Source: Bradyrhizobium sp. (GTDB lineage: Bacteria > Pseudomonadota > Alphaproteobacteria > Rhizobiales > Xanthobacteraceae). From it: a stretch of 64,000 nt of DNA. Both the position numbers and the translations under genes were made by a program. The notes under the pieces are model-generated. The model made no database searches and was not told where the DNA came from. It saw nothing but the letters and a program-made list of their open reading frames with translations. Location of the stretch: assembly GCF_027307225.1 (NCBI RefSeq), contig NZ_DAHUXJ010000073.1, positions 1-64,000 of the forward strand, given 5' to 3'. Shown in pieces: positions 7,711 to 14,947 of this stretch (position 1 is the first letter of the stretch; each line of letters starts with the position of its first letter).

Positions 7711-7738
7711 TGCCCACTTTCCGAAGTTCGTGCTCCAT
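7637..7738 (-). CDS. Possible 33-codon leader ORF built from hairpin repeats
   Basis: An ATG at 7738 in the loop of hairpin B2, preceded by AAGGTGG at 8 nt spacing, opens 33 codons beginning MEHELRKVGTS. The stop TAG lies inside the CTAG at 7637, 19 nt upstream of the adaptor's TTG start. Translation through it would disrupt hairpin B1 and bring ribosomes next to the adaptor start. It may equally be a chance product of the repeat sequence; the same frame recurs in the delta unit at 51940-52016. Confidence 0.2.
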   Translation of the reverse strand: MEHELRKVGTSGLTILTFAKCSLRGIRMLESDR

Positions 7739-7782
7739 CGCAGCACCCACCTTCACGAACTTCGGAAAGTCATGGGCACCAG
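7707..7782. repeat. Hairpin B2 (type delta)
   Basis: CTAGTGCCC outer arm and TTTCCGAAGTTCGTG inner arm. The right end is CACCAG. On the minus strand its loop contains AAGGTGG followed 8 nt later by ATG (7738), opening a short frame that ends in the CTAG at 7637. Confidence 0.9.
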
Positions 7783-7796
7783 CAAACTTACTGATT

Positions 7797-7875
7797 CTAG
7801 TACCGCAATATCGATCTGAAGTCCCTGATCGAATTCGCCGCTTGTGGCGCATGGACTTCAGTTCGGCGGTACTAG
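7797..7875. repeat. Hairpin B3 (type epsilon)
   Basis: CTAGTACCGC outer arm and CTGAAGTCC inner arm. The equivalent unit 52031-52109 has CTGG/CCAG ends in place of CTAG/CTAG, again complementary. The bulge is in the left arm. Confidence 0.85.
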
Positions 7876-7889
7876 CAAGCATATCTTTG

Positions 7890-7967
7890 TAGTGGAGTTT
7901 TGGATTTGGCATTCGCTTTTCGGACTCGCGGTTACGTAGGTATCGGATGTCAAATCCACTCCACTAG
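7890..7967. repeat. Hairpin B4 (type zeta)
   Basis: TAGTGGAG outer arm and GGATTTGGCATTCG inner arm, with TTT inserted in the left arm. Same type as 50508-50580. It ends 5 nt from the stop codon of the RND permease. Confidence 0.85.
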
Positions 7968-7972
7968 CTCGC

Positions 7973-10900
7973 TCACTCCATGGCCGCGTCAGCTGTCGCG
8001 GAACCGCTGGTCTTGCGGTGAAGAACACTGAAGACAACCGGAACAAAGAACAAGGTTGCGACGGTCGCAACCGCAAGTCCGCCGATCACGGCGCGGCCAA
8101 GTGGCGCGTTCTGTTCGCCACCCTCGCCCATCGCCAGCGCCATCGGCACCATGCCGATGATCATAGCGAGCGCCGTCATCAGCACCGGGCGGAAGCGGGT
8201 GAAACCCGACTCCAGCGCGGCGGTCGTGGCGTTCAGGCCGTTTGCCAGACCTTCGCGGGCAAAACTGACCAAGAGAATACTGTTGGCGGTCGCAATGCCC
8301 ATGCACATGATCGCGCCCGTCAGGGCCGGCACCGATAGCGTCGTACCGGTCATGAACAGCGTCCAGACGATGCCGGCCAGCGCGCCAGGGAGCCCCGTAA
8401 CGATGATGAACGGGTCGAGCCAGGACTGGAAGTTGACCACGATAACGAGATAGATCAGCACGACGGCGCCGGCGAGCCCCAGGAAAAGCTGGCTGTAGGC
8501 GCTGTTCATCGTGTGCACCTGGCCACGGATCGCCGTATAGGAGCCGCGCGGCAGGTCCTTCTTGGTTTCGTCCAGGATCCTCGAAATGTCCTTGGAGACG
8601 GCGCCGAGGTCGCGCCCTTGGGTATCGCCGAAGATATCGATCACCGGCTGCACGTTGTAGTGCGACACGACGCCTGCGCTCGGGCCCTGGCTGATCGTCG
8701 CCAACCCGCCCAGATAGCGCTGTCCGCCCACGCCTTTCTCGGAAGTCGTGATCGGGATGTTCGACAGGTCGGAAATGCTGTTGACCCTGTATTGTGGCAT
8801 CTGGGCCACGATCGGATAGGACACGCCGTTTTCCGGATTGAGCCAGAAATTCGGCTTCACCTGACCGCTGCCGGAGAGCGTCACGAGGAGGCTGTTGGCC
8901 ACGTCGCGCTGGGTCAGGCCGACATCGGCGGCCATGGTCCGGTCGACGTCGACGTTGATCTGCGGATAGTTGAAGATCTGCTGGATGCGAAGATCGGCAA
9001 TGCCGGGCACCAAGCGAATCTTCTTCATGACTTCGTTGGCGTAGTCATAGTTGGCCTTCTGCTTGTTGCCGACGACCTGCACGTCGATCGGCGCCGGCAA
9101 GCCGAAATTGAGAATCTGCGACACGATATCGGCGGGCAGGAACGAAAAGGTGGTACCGGGGAATTTCTGCGGCAGGATCGTGCGCAGCTTCTTGACGTAA
9201 TCGGCCGTCGGACTGTGGTCTTCCTTCAAGCTGATCAGAGCATCGCCGTCCTCGGGACCGACCGTACCAGTGTTCTGATAGGCCATGTTGATGCCGGAAA
9301 ACGGCAGCCCGATGTTGTCCACAATATTCGCGAGTTGATCGGGCGGAATGGTCGTACGCACCGTCTGCTCGACGTTTTCGAAGAGACTCGCCATCTCCTC
9401 GATCCGCGTGCCAGGCTGGCCGCGCACATGCATCAGGATCTGGCCGGAATCGACGGCCGGAAAAAAGTTCGACCCCAGGAACGGCGCCAGTCCAAATGAC
9501 ACAACGACGCAGGCGAGAAAGACCACCATGAAGGTTTTCGGCGCCCCGATCGCCCTGACCAGCAACGCACGGTACCCGCCGCGAACGCGTTCGAACTGCC
9601 TTTCAAAACCCTGCTGGAACCGGAGCAGCGGATTACGCGAGCGGACAGGCAGGAGATCATGACCGATATCGGTCTCGATCGCATGATGATGAGCGCTCAT
9701 CAGGTAGTTGGCCATCGTCGGCACGAGCGTGCGCGAAAGAATGAACGAGCCGATCAGCGCGAAGACGACGGCCTCGGCCAGCGGCCGGAACAGATAGCCG
9801 GCGACGCCGCCAAGCTGGAACATCGGCACGAACACGATGCACAGGCAAAGCAAGGTGACGAAAGCCGGGATCACGATCTGCTGCGCGCCATCCAGGATCG
9901 CCGGTTCGATCTCCTTGCCCTGCTCGAGGTGGTAGTTGATGTTCTCGATGGTCACCGTGCCGTCGTCGACCAGGATGCCGACGGCAAGCGCCAGTCCGCC
10001 CAGTGTCATGACGTTGATGGTCTCGCCCATCAGCGACAGCGCAGTGAGCGAGAACAGTACGGCGAGCGGAATTTCCGTGAGAATGATAACGGTCGAGCGC
10101 CAGCTGCCGAGAAACAGCAGGATCATGACGCCGACAAGCGCCGCCGCCAGCACCGCCTCTCGAATGACGCCGAAAACCGCCGCCTTGACGAAGACCGACT
10201 GGTCGCCGACGGCTTCGAGGTGAAGGCTCGACGGGAGGCTTTCCTTGACGCGGGTCATGAGCGACTTGACGCCGCCGATCACGTCCAGCGTCGACGCCGC
10301 TCCAGCCTTCAGGATGGTCATCAGCACCGCGTGCCCGCCGTTTACCCGCACGAGATTGGTCTGCGGCGGCGAGCCCTGGTGAACGTAGGCGACATCGCGC
10401 ACGAAGATCACGGTGCCGTTGACCTTCTTCACCGGCAGGTCGTTGATCTTCTCCAGATTGACGGGGCTGGCGTTGAGCGAGACGTTCCAGTCGAACTTGC
10501 CGATCTTCTGATCGCCGGCGGGCAGAGTCAGGTTCTGCACCGAAACGGCATTGACGACGTCCTCGGCCGAGACGCCGTGCGCCTGCATCGCCTGCTGGTC
10601 GAGATCGATCTGCACCTGCAGAACCTTGCCGCCATAGGGCGACGGCACGGCGGCGCCTCGCACGGTCGCGAGTTGCGGGCGGATGAAGTTCTGCCCGAGG
10701 TCGAACAACCGCATCTCGGGCAGTTGCTTACTCGACAGCGCCAATTGCAGGATCGGCACGCTGGAGGCGTTGTAGCTCAGCACATAAGGCGGCGTGATGC
10801 CGGGCGGCAGCAATTTCAACACCGTCTGCGAGGCCGCCGTCACCTGCGCCATCACGGCGGCGATGTTGACGTCCTTCTGGAAGAATATCTTGACCACGCC

Positions 10901-11167
10901 ATAGCCGGCGAGCGACTGCGACTCGATGTGTTCGATGTCGCTGACCTGCGCGGTCATGTAGCGCTCGTAATAGTAGATCACGCGCCCGGACATGTCGTTC
11001 GGCGGCAGGCCGTTATAGCTCCAGACGACGGCAATGACCGGGATGTTGATATTGGGGAAAATATCGGTCGGGGTCGTCAGCGCGGCACGGAGGCCGAACA
11101 GCGCGATCAGCACCGCGAGGACCACGAAGGTGTATGGGCGCCGCAGCGCGGTCAGAACGATCCACAC
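7973..11167 (-). CDS. RND efflux permease (inner membrane pump subunit)
   Basis: A 1064-residue AcrB-type proton-driven transporter. It begins with a membrane helix (LRRPYTFVVLAVLIALFGL) and shows two large periplasmic loops and twelve membrane helices in a duplicated arrangement. The helix-4 region GILVDDGTVTIENI retains the paired Asp residues used in proton transfer. Sequence features (NYNGLPP-like N-loop, MNSAY segment) suggest a heteromeric or multidrug pump rather than a metal pump, but the substrate is not readable. It is the first gene of the efflux set on this strand, with the adaptor and outer membrane factor downstream. Confidence 0.92.
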   Translation of the reverse strand: MWIVLTALRRPYTFVVLAVLIALFGLRAALTTPTDIFPNINIPVIAVVWSYNGLPPNDMSGRVIYYYERYMTAQVSDIEHIESQSLAGYGVVKIFFQKDVNIAAVMAQVTAASQTVLKLLPPGITPPYVLSYNASSVPILQLALSSKQLPEMRLFDLGQNFIRPQLATVRGAAVPSPYGGKVLQVQIDLDQQAMQAHGVSAEDVVNAVSVQNLTLPAGDQKIGKFDWNVSLNASPVNLEKINDLPVKKVNGTVIFVRDVAYVHQGSPPQTNLVRVNGGHAVLMTILKAGAASTLDVIGGVKSLMTRVKESLPSSLHLEAVGDQSVFVKAAVFGVIREAVLAAALVGVMILLFLGSWRSTVIILTEIPLAVLFSLTALSLMGETINVMTLGGLALAVGILVDDGTVTIENINYHLEQGKEIEPAILDGAQQIVIPAFVTLLCLCIVFVPMFQLGGVAGYLFRPLAEAVVFALIGSFILSRTLVPTMANYLMSAHHHAIETDIGHDLLPVRSRNPLLRFQQGFERQFERVRGGYRALLVRAIGAPKTFMVVFLACVVVSFGLAPFLGSNFFPAVDSGQILMHVRGQPGTRIEEMASLFENVEQTVRTTIPPDQLANIVDNIGLPFSGINMAYQNTGTVGPEDGDALISLKEDHSPTADYVKKLRTILPQKFPGTTFSFLPADIVSQILNFGLPAPIDVQVVGNKQKANYDYANEVMKKIRLVPGIADLRIQQIFNYPQINVDVDRTMAADVGLTQRDVANSLLVTLSGSGQVKPNFWLNPENGVSYPIVAQMPQYRVNSISDLSNIPITTSEKGVGGQRYLGGLATISQGPSAGVVSHYNVQPVIDIFGDTQGRDLGAVSKDISRILDETKKDLPRGSYTAIRGQVHTMNSAYSQLFLGLAGAVVLIYLVIVVNFQSWLDPFIIVTGLPGALAGIVWTLFMTGTTLSVPALTGAIMCMGIATANSILLVSFAREGLANGLNATTAALESGFTRFRPVLMTALAMIIGMVPMALAMGEGGEQNAPLGRAVIGGLAVATVATLFFVPVVFSVLHRKTSGSATADAAME

Positions 11168-11586
11168 GGCGCTATCCTCTCGAAAGCCAGCCGAGGCTTC
11201 GGCGGCAGCGTAGCGACTTGCAATCAGGATTCAACGATCTCGGCGAGGAATCCCCTATTCCCCGCCAGGTCCGGATGGATAGCTTCATGATAAACGCTTG
11301 TATCCTTCCAGACACCCAACGCGAGCAGACGCCCAACGAGATCGAAAGCGCGAAAACCAGATCGGTCCTAGCCCGCAGCCGGAAACGCGCACGTCCACTG
11401 CTCCGCGAATGATGGAAAGCCTGCCGCACTGCCACAACTAATATAAAATTTATTGTCGGATCAGGATGTTCCGTGATCTGCGCGGCCCCGATCCTGGGGC
11501 CGAAAGCGCCAAAAAAACGCGACCTAATTCCGCTGCTTCACAGAGCTGTCATACGCACCTGCCCCGACACGCCGGGCCAGGCGCTC
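11168..11586. other. Intergenic region upstream of the RND permease
   Basis: The 419 bp upstream of the efflux permease should contain its promoter. I see no convincing gene. An open frame at 11172-11435 on the minus strand has no ribosome-binding site or recognisable domain. No repeat of the hairpin family is present. Confidence 0.4.
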
Positions 11587-11787
11587 TCACAACTTTCGCG
11601 GCCGGCCTCGCTTGGCAAAAACCAGGCCCCGCTCGTCGGCATTGCGGCGAAGCGCGCCCGCCAATTTGAGGGCTTCATTTCGCTCGGGTCCGGGCGCCAT
11701 CCGGCGCGCCTGCTCCAGCGCATCCGCGGCAGCTTCGTCCTGATCCAGTCGATTCCGATCAGATGAGCGTGGCATATCCTTGCTCAT
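11587..11787 (-). CDS. Small conserved hypothetical protein
   Basis: A 66-residue charged soluble protein beginning MSKDMPRSSDRN, with a central helical stretch (ALEQARRMAPGPERNEALKLAG) and a basic C-terminus RGRPRKL resembling an AT-hook-like tail. Similar short proteins are common in Bradyrhizobium in my recollection; function is unknown. The start is uncertain: a GTG at 11841 would add 18 residues and the Met at 11775 would remove four. Confidence 0.55.
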   Translation of the reverse strand: MSKDMPRSSDRNRLDQDEAAADALEQARRMAPGPERNEALKLAGALRRNADERGLVFAKRGRPRKL

Positions 11788-11888
11788 CGCCTCATAGCGC
11801 TCCCTGCCCGCGTCGCTGTTTGAGATTCGTGTTTGGATCACGGGCCCAACAAAGATTGGCGCGATTTATAATCATCGTCAACGATTGT

Positions 11889-11905
11889 GTTCCGCTTAGC
11901 GGAAC
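11889..11905. promoter_or_regulatory. Perfect palindrome, possible IclR-type operator
   Basis: GTTCCGCT-T-AGCGGAAC is an 8-bp perfect inverted repeat around one base. TTCCGCNNNGCGGAA-like sites are bound by several IclR-family regulators. It lies upstream of the small gene starting at 11787 and just beyond the hydrolase remnant. No regulator gene is adjacent. A short hairpin is an alternative reading, but there is no T-run. Confidence 0.35.
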
Positions 11906-11942
11906 GCCTCTTAAACCATTGATTCAGCGATAACTTATTCAT

Positions 11943-12068
11943 TCAAGTGATCGAGGATGAGACCGCGCGGGGATCGCGCTGCGGCCATCGGCCGCTTTCG
12001 ACCTGAGCGAGAAAATCGCCGACAATCCGGTTGTATTCCTCCGGTTCCTCGATGTTGATCACGCCGAA
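11943..12068 (-). pseudogene. C-terminal remnant of an alpha/beta-hydrolase
   Basis: The minus frame ends with GVINIEEPEEYNRIVGDFLA and a short tail. This matches the conserved C-terminus of alpha/beta-fold hydrolases of the enol-lactonase type, where the catalytic His precedes VINIEQPEEFN. Only about 40 residues remain and nothing upstream in this frame is hydrolase-like. The remnant overlaps the last codons of the carbamoylase gene, which suggests a deletion that joined the two. Confidence 0.5.
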
Positions 12069-13012
12069 GGCACGGCCGTTCCGTCCGCCATCAGGTGTCT
12101 TCCCTTCCGTTCGACAATCAGCCGATAGGCATGAGGCTGGCGATGAACGTCGAAATTGAAGGTGGTGCGCTTGTAGGAATTGCACAGATCGAGATCGCAG
12201 CACGCACGTGCGATCTCGTCGCCCCTGGTGGTGCAGGCGGCTGCGACTTCACCTGACGGCGCGATGATGCAGCTCCCGCCGATCTGATCGACACCTTCCT
12301 CGATACCTGCCTTGGCGACGCCAACCACCCAGGTGCCGTTCTGGTAGGCGCCTGCCTGCATCACCAGCTGATTGTGGAACAGTGAAAGCTCGTCATGCTC
12401 CGGTGCGGGCGGATTGTGCACCGGCGTGTTGTAGCCGATCAGAACCACCTCGACGCCCTGCAGCCCCATCACACGATAGGTCTCGCTCCAGCGACGATCG
12501 TTGCAGATCGCCATGCCTATCACGCCGCCGAACGCATCGACGACGCCAAAGCCGGCGCCGGGCTCGAAGTAGCGCTTCTCGAGGTGCTGGAATTTGCGCC
12601 ACGGCTCGTGTTCGGCATGGCCGGGCAAATGAACCTTGCGGTATTTTGCAACGATCCGGCCGCTCTTGTCGACGAGAATCGACGAGTTGTAGCGATGAAG
12701 GCGGCCATCCTCGAGTGCCAGTTCGGCGTAGCCGAGGCAAAAGCCGATACCGAGTTCGCCGGCGAGGTCGAACAAGGGCCGCGTCTGCGGCCCCGGCATC
12801 TCCCGCTCAAAGAAGCAATCAATCTCTGCCTGATCTTCCATGTACCAGCGCGGAAAGAACGTCGTCAGCGCCAGTTCGGGATAGATGATGAGATCGCAGC
12901 CGGCGGACTGCGCCTCGCGCATCAACGCCGACAGCCGCGCCACCACCTCCGTCCGCGTTTCATTTCTGGCGATGGGACCGAGCTGGCCCGCCGCAATGTT
13001 GATCGAACGCAC
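12059..13012 (-). CDS. N-carbamoyl-D-amino acid hydrolase
   Basis: A 317-residue nitrilase-superfamily enzyme that would convert N-carbamoyl-D-amino acids to D-amino acids, CO2 and ammonia. The catalytic triad is visible: Glu46 in YPELALTTFFPRW, Lys126 in KYRKVHLPGH and Cys170 in AICNDRRW. The family hallmark HLEKRYFEPG and the substrate-loop Arg residues are present. I prefer the GTG at 13012 because AAGGAGG lies 7 nt upstream and length and N-terminus (INIAAGQLGPIARNETR) match the family; the longer frame to 13177 adds arginine-rich non-homologous sequence. No hydantoinase gene is adjacent. Confidence 0.88.
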   Translation of the reverse strand: MRSINIAAGQLGPIARNETRTEVVARLSALMREAQSAGCDLIIYPELALTTFFPRWYMEDQAEIDCFFEREMPGPQTRPLFDLAGELGIGFCLGYAELALEDGRLHRYNSSILVDKSGRIVAKYRKVHLPGHAEHEPWRKFQHLEKRYFEPGAGFGVVDAFGGVIGMAICNDRRWSETYRVMGLQGVEVVLIGYNTPVHNPPAPEHDELSLFHNQLVMQAGAYQNGTWVVGVAKAGIEEGVDQIGGSCIIAPSGEVAAACTTRGDEIARACCDLDLCNSYKRTTFNFDVHRQPHAYRLIVERKGRHLMADGTAVPSA

Positions 13013-13196
13013 TCGAAAGCCTCCTTCACGCGCCCGCCGCCGTCGCGGTCTCATCCATCCGGCCGGAGCGGTGAGGACGCCGGGCCAGCGGCCTTGGCAA
13101 CCGGCACCGCCGGGGAAATACCAGGCGGGAGTTTGATATCGCTCACATATAGACCATGATGTCCGCCGACGCCGCAATCGGCAGGCGGAAAGGCAG

Positions 13197-13646
13197 ATGT
13201 TTCAGGCACAGGATCCCGATTTCCGCGAGCGCGTGCGCTCGAGTTTTGCGCGGCAGCAGGTGATGGCGACGCTCGGCATCGAGATCGTTCATCTGGGGCC
13301 GCGCGAAGTCCATCTGGCCATGCTGCCAAACAGCGCTTACACCCAACAGCACGGTTTCATCCATGCCGGCATCATCACCACTGCGCTCGACAGTGCCTGC
13401 GGCTACGCCGCGTTCACGCTGATGCCGCCCGACGCCGCGGTGCTGACCGTCGAATTCAAAACCAATCTGCTCGCTCCTGCCAAAGGCGAGCGGTTCATCT
13501 TCCGGGCCGAGGTGATCAAGCCCGGGCGAACGCTGACCATCTGCGATGCGCGAGCATTTGCATTCGAGGGTTCGAAGGAAAAGCTCGTGGCGACAATGAC
13601 GGGGACGCTGATGGCGATCACCGGCCGGCAGGGCGTTGCGGGGTAG
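13197..13646 (+). CDS. PaaI-family hotdog-fold thioesterase
   Basis: A 149-residue single-domain hotdog protein. The motif HGFIHAGIITTALDSACGYAA is the typical PaaI/HGG segment with the helix carrying the catalytic Asp. VLTVEFKTNLLAPAKGE is the second conserved strand pair. Likely hydrolyses an acyl-CoA; substrate unknown. It is divergent from the carbamoylase gene with 184 bp between them and upstream of the enolase-superfamily gene on the same strand. Confidence 0.85.
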   Translation: MFQAQDPDFRERVRSSFARQQVMATLGIEIVHLGPREVHLAMLPNSAYTQQHGFIHAGIITTALDSACGYAAFTLMPPDAAVLTVEFKTNLLAPAKGERFIFRAEVIKPGRTLTICDARAFAFEGSKEKLVATMTGTLMAITGRQGVAG

Positions 13647-13808
13647 CCAGGGCAAAAGCAGGTTACCCCTGCGCTTGCGCATCTTGACCTCCCGATTTGG
13701 TCACGGCTCTTATCGTCTCGGCCACCGCCATGCTTCGTGCTGCCCATGATCCGCAGCGTCAATTGCATAACAATAAAAGGCGGTGCGGGAGCGACGTGAA
13801 AGGACAAG

Positions 13809-14897
13809 ATGAAGATTCAACAGATCAAGGTCAATTTCGTCCGTCTGCCGCCGGAAGAACCTTTGGTCGGCGCGCCCTACATGACCGGCATGATGTGCGA
13901 ATTCTTCACGGTACAGGTGCAGACCGACCAGGGCATCGAAGGCATCGGCGTCACGGCATTCGGCGGCAAACTGGTACGACCGCTACGCGCCGCGCTCGAG
14001 GATTTCGGCGAGTTGATCAAGGGCGACGACCCGCTGCGCGTCGAACAGGCGACAGCCAAGCTGCGCGCCGCATCGGCGTCATGCGGCTCCGGCATCGCGA
14101 TGCTGGCGATTTCGGCGATCGACACCGCGCTATGGGACATCCGCGGCAAGGCTTGCAACGTTTCCTTGGCGCGACTGTTGGGCGGTGCACGCGACAAGGT
14201 GCCGGCCTATGCCAGCGGCGCGCTGTCGCGCACGACACCCACCGACAAACTGCAACGCGCGGCAGCCGCGCTGGTCGAAAAGGGCTATCGGCAGATCAAG
14301 ACGCAAATGGCGGTGGAAGGGCTGACGCCGCGCCAGGAAATCGAGCGCATTCGCCTGGTCCGTGAAGCCGTGGGCGAGGACGTCAACCTCATGGTGGATA
14401 TCAATCAGCGCTGGAGCGTCGCCGAGGTGATCTCGATCGGTCATCGCATCGAAGATCTGGGCCTCGGATGGCTCGAGGACCCCACGACATGCGACGATCA
14501 TCAGGGACACGCGAAAATCGCCGATGCGCTGACGACGCCGATCTGCGCCGGCGAATACCTCTGGGGCATCGAGCCGCATCGGCAGGCGTTGTCGCATCAC
14601 GCAAGCGACATCACCATGATCGATCTGCTGCGCGTCGGCGGTGTGACGCAATGGATGAAGGTCGCCGGTATGGCGGAGGCTTTCAACAAGCCTGTGGCCA
14701 GTCATTTGCTGCCGGAAATCCATGTCCACCTGGTCGCGGCCGTGCCGAACGGGCTGGTCGTCGAATATATGCCGTGGACCTGGCGCCTGTACGAAAATCC
14801 GCCGATGCCGGTCAACGGCGAAATCGCCGTGCCAGGTGGGGCCGGACTCGGATTGAAGTTCGCACCGGACCTGTTCGCGAAATATGGCGTCAGCTGA
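13809..14897 (+). CDS. Mandelate racemase/muconate lactonizing enzyme family protein
   Basis: A 362-residue enolase-superfamily enzyme with an N-terminal capping domain and a C-terminal barrel. Metal ligands are apparent as Asp197 (MVDINQRW), Glu223 (WLEDP) and Glu249 (ICAGE). His299 (VASHLLPE) and Asp272 (MIDLLRVGG) suit the His-Asp dyad. The KxK motif is altered: Lys164 is kept (RQIKTQM) but the second Lys is Gln166. That favours a His-based acid or dehydratase reaction over mandelate-type racemisation (inference). AAAGGAC precedes the ATG. The specific substrate is not predictable. Confidence 0.85.
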   Translation: MKIQQIKVNFVRLPPEEPLVGAPYMTGMMCEFFTVQVQTDQGIEGIGVTAFGGKLVRPLRAALEDFGELIKGDDPLRVEQATAKLRAASASCGSGIAMLAISAIDTALWDIRGKACNVSLARLLGGARDKVPAYASGALSRTTPTDKLQRAAAALVEKGYRQIKTQMAVEGLTPRQEIERIRLVREAVGEDVNLMVDINQRWSVAEVISIGHRIEDLGLGWLEDPTTCDDHQGHAKIADALTTPICAGEYLWGIEPHRQALSHHASDITMIDLLRVGGVTQWMKVAGMAEAFNKPVASHLLPEIHVHLVAAVPNGLVVEYMPWTWRLYENPPMPVNGEIAVPGGAGLGLKFAPDLFAKYGVS

Positions 14898-14947
14898 CTC
14901 GATGACCGCTGCCGTCGATCAGTTCTGAAACGCTTGTCTCTGCTTCC

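Larger units (their letters stand above)
7619..7972. repeat. Hairpin-repeat array B (four hairpins)
   Basis: The gap between the RND permease and adaptor genes is filled by hairpins 7637-7710, 7707-7782, 7797-7875 and 7890-7967, in types gamma, delta, epsilon and zeta. The first two share CTAG at 7707-7710. The others are separated by 14-nt spacers at 7783-7796 and 7876-7889. The array lies within what would otherwise be a compact efflux operon. Confidence 0.9.

Noticed and set aside
7637..7912. A 91-residue open frame on the minus strand
   Set aside because: It is a translation of repeat hairpins. Only its last 33 codons have a plausible start, and these are listed at low confidence.
7619..7972. 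Simple rho-independent terminators
   Set aside because: Stems are long with roughly 20-nt loops and lack T-runs. They occur inside a co-directional operon and in tandem, unlike ordinary terminators.
9659..11290. A 543-residue open frame on the plus strand
   Set aside because: It mirrors the RND permease on the other strand. Arg/His/Asp-rich composition is typical of antisense frames in high-GC genes.
11172..11435. An 87-residue frame upstream of the RND permease
   Set aside because: It has no ribosome-binding site, no recognisable domain and an Arg/Ser-rich composition.
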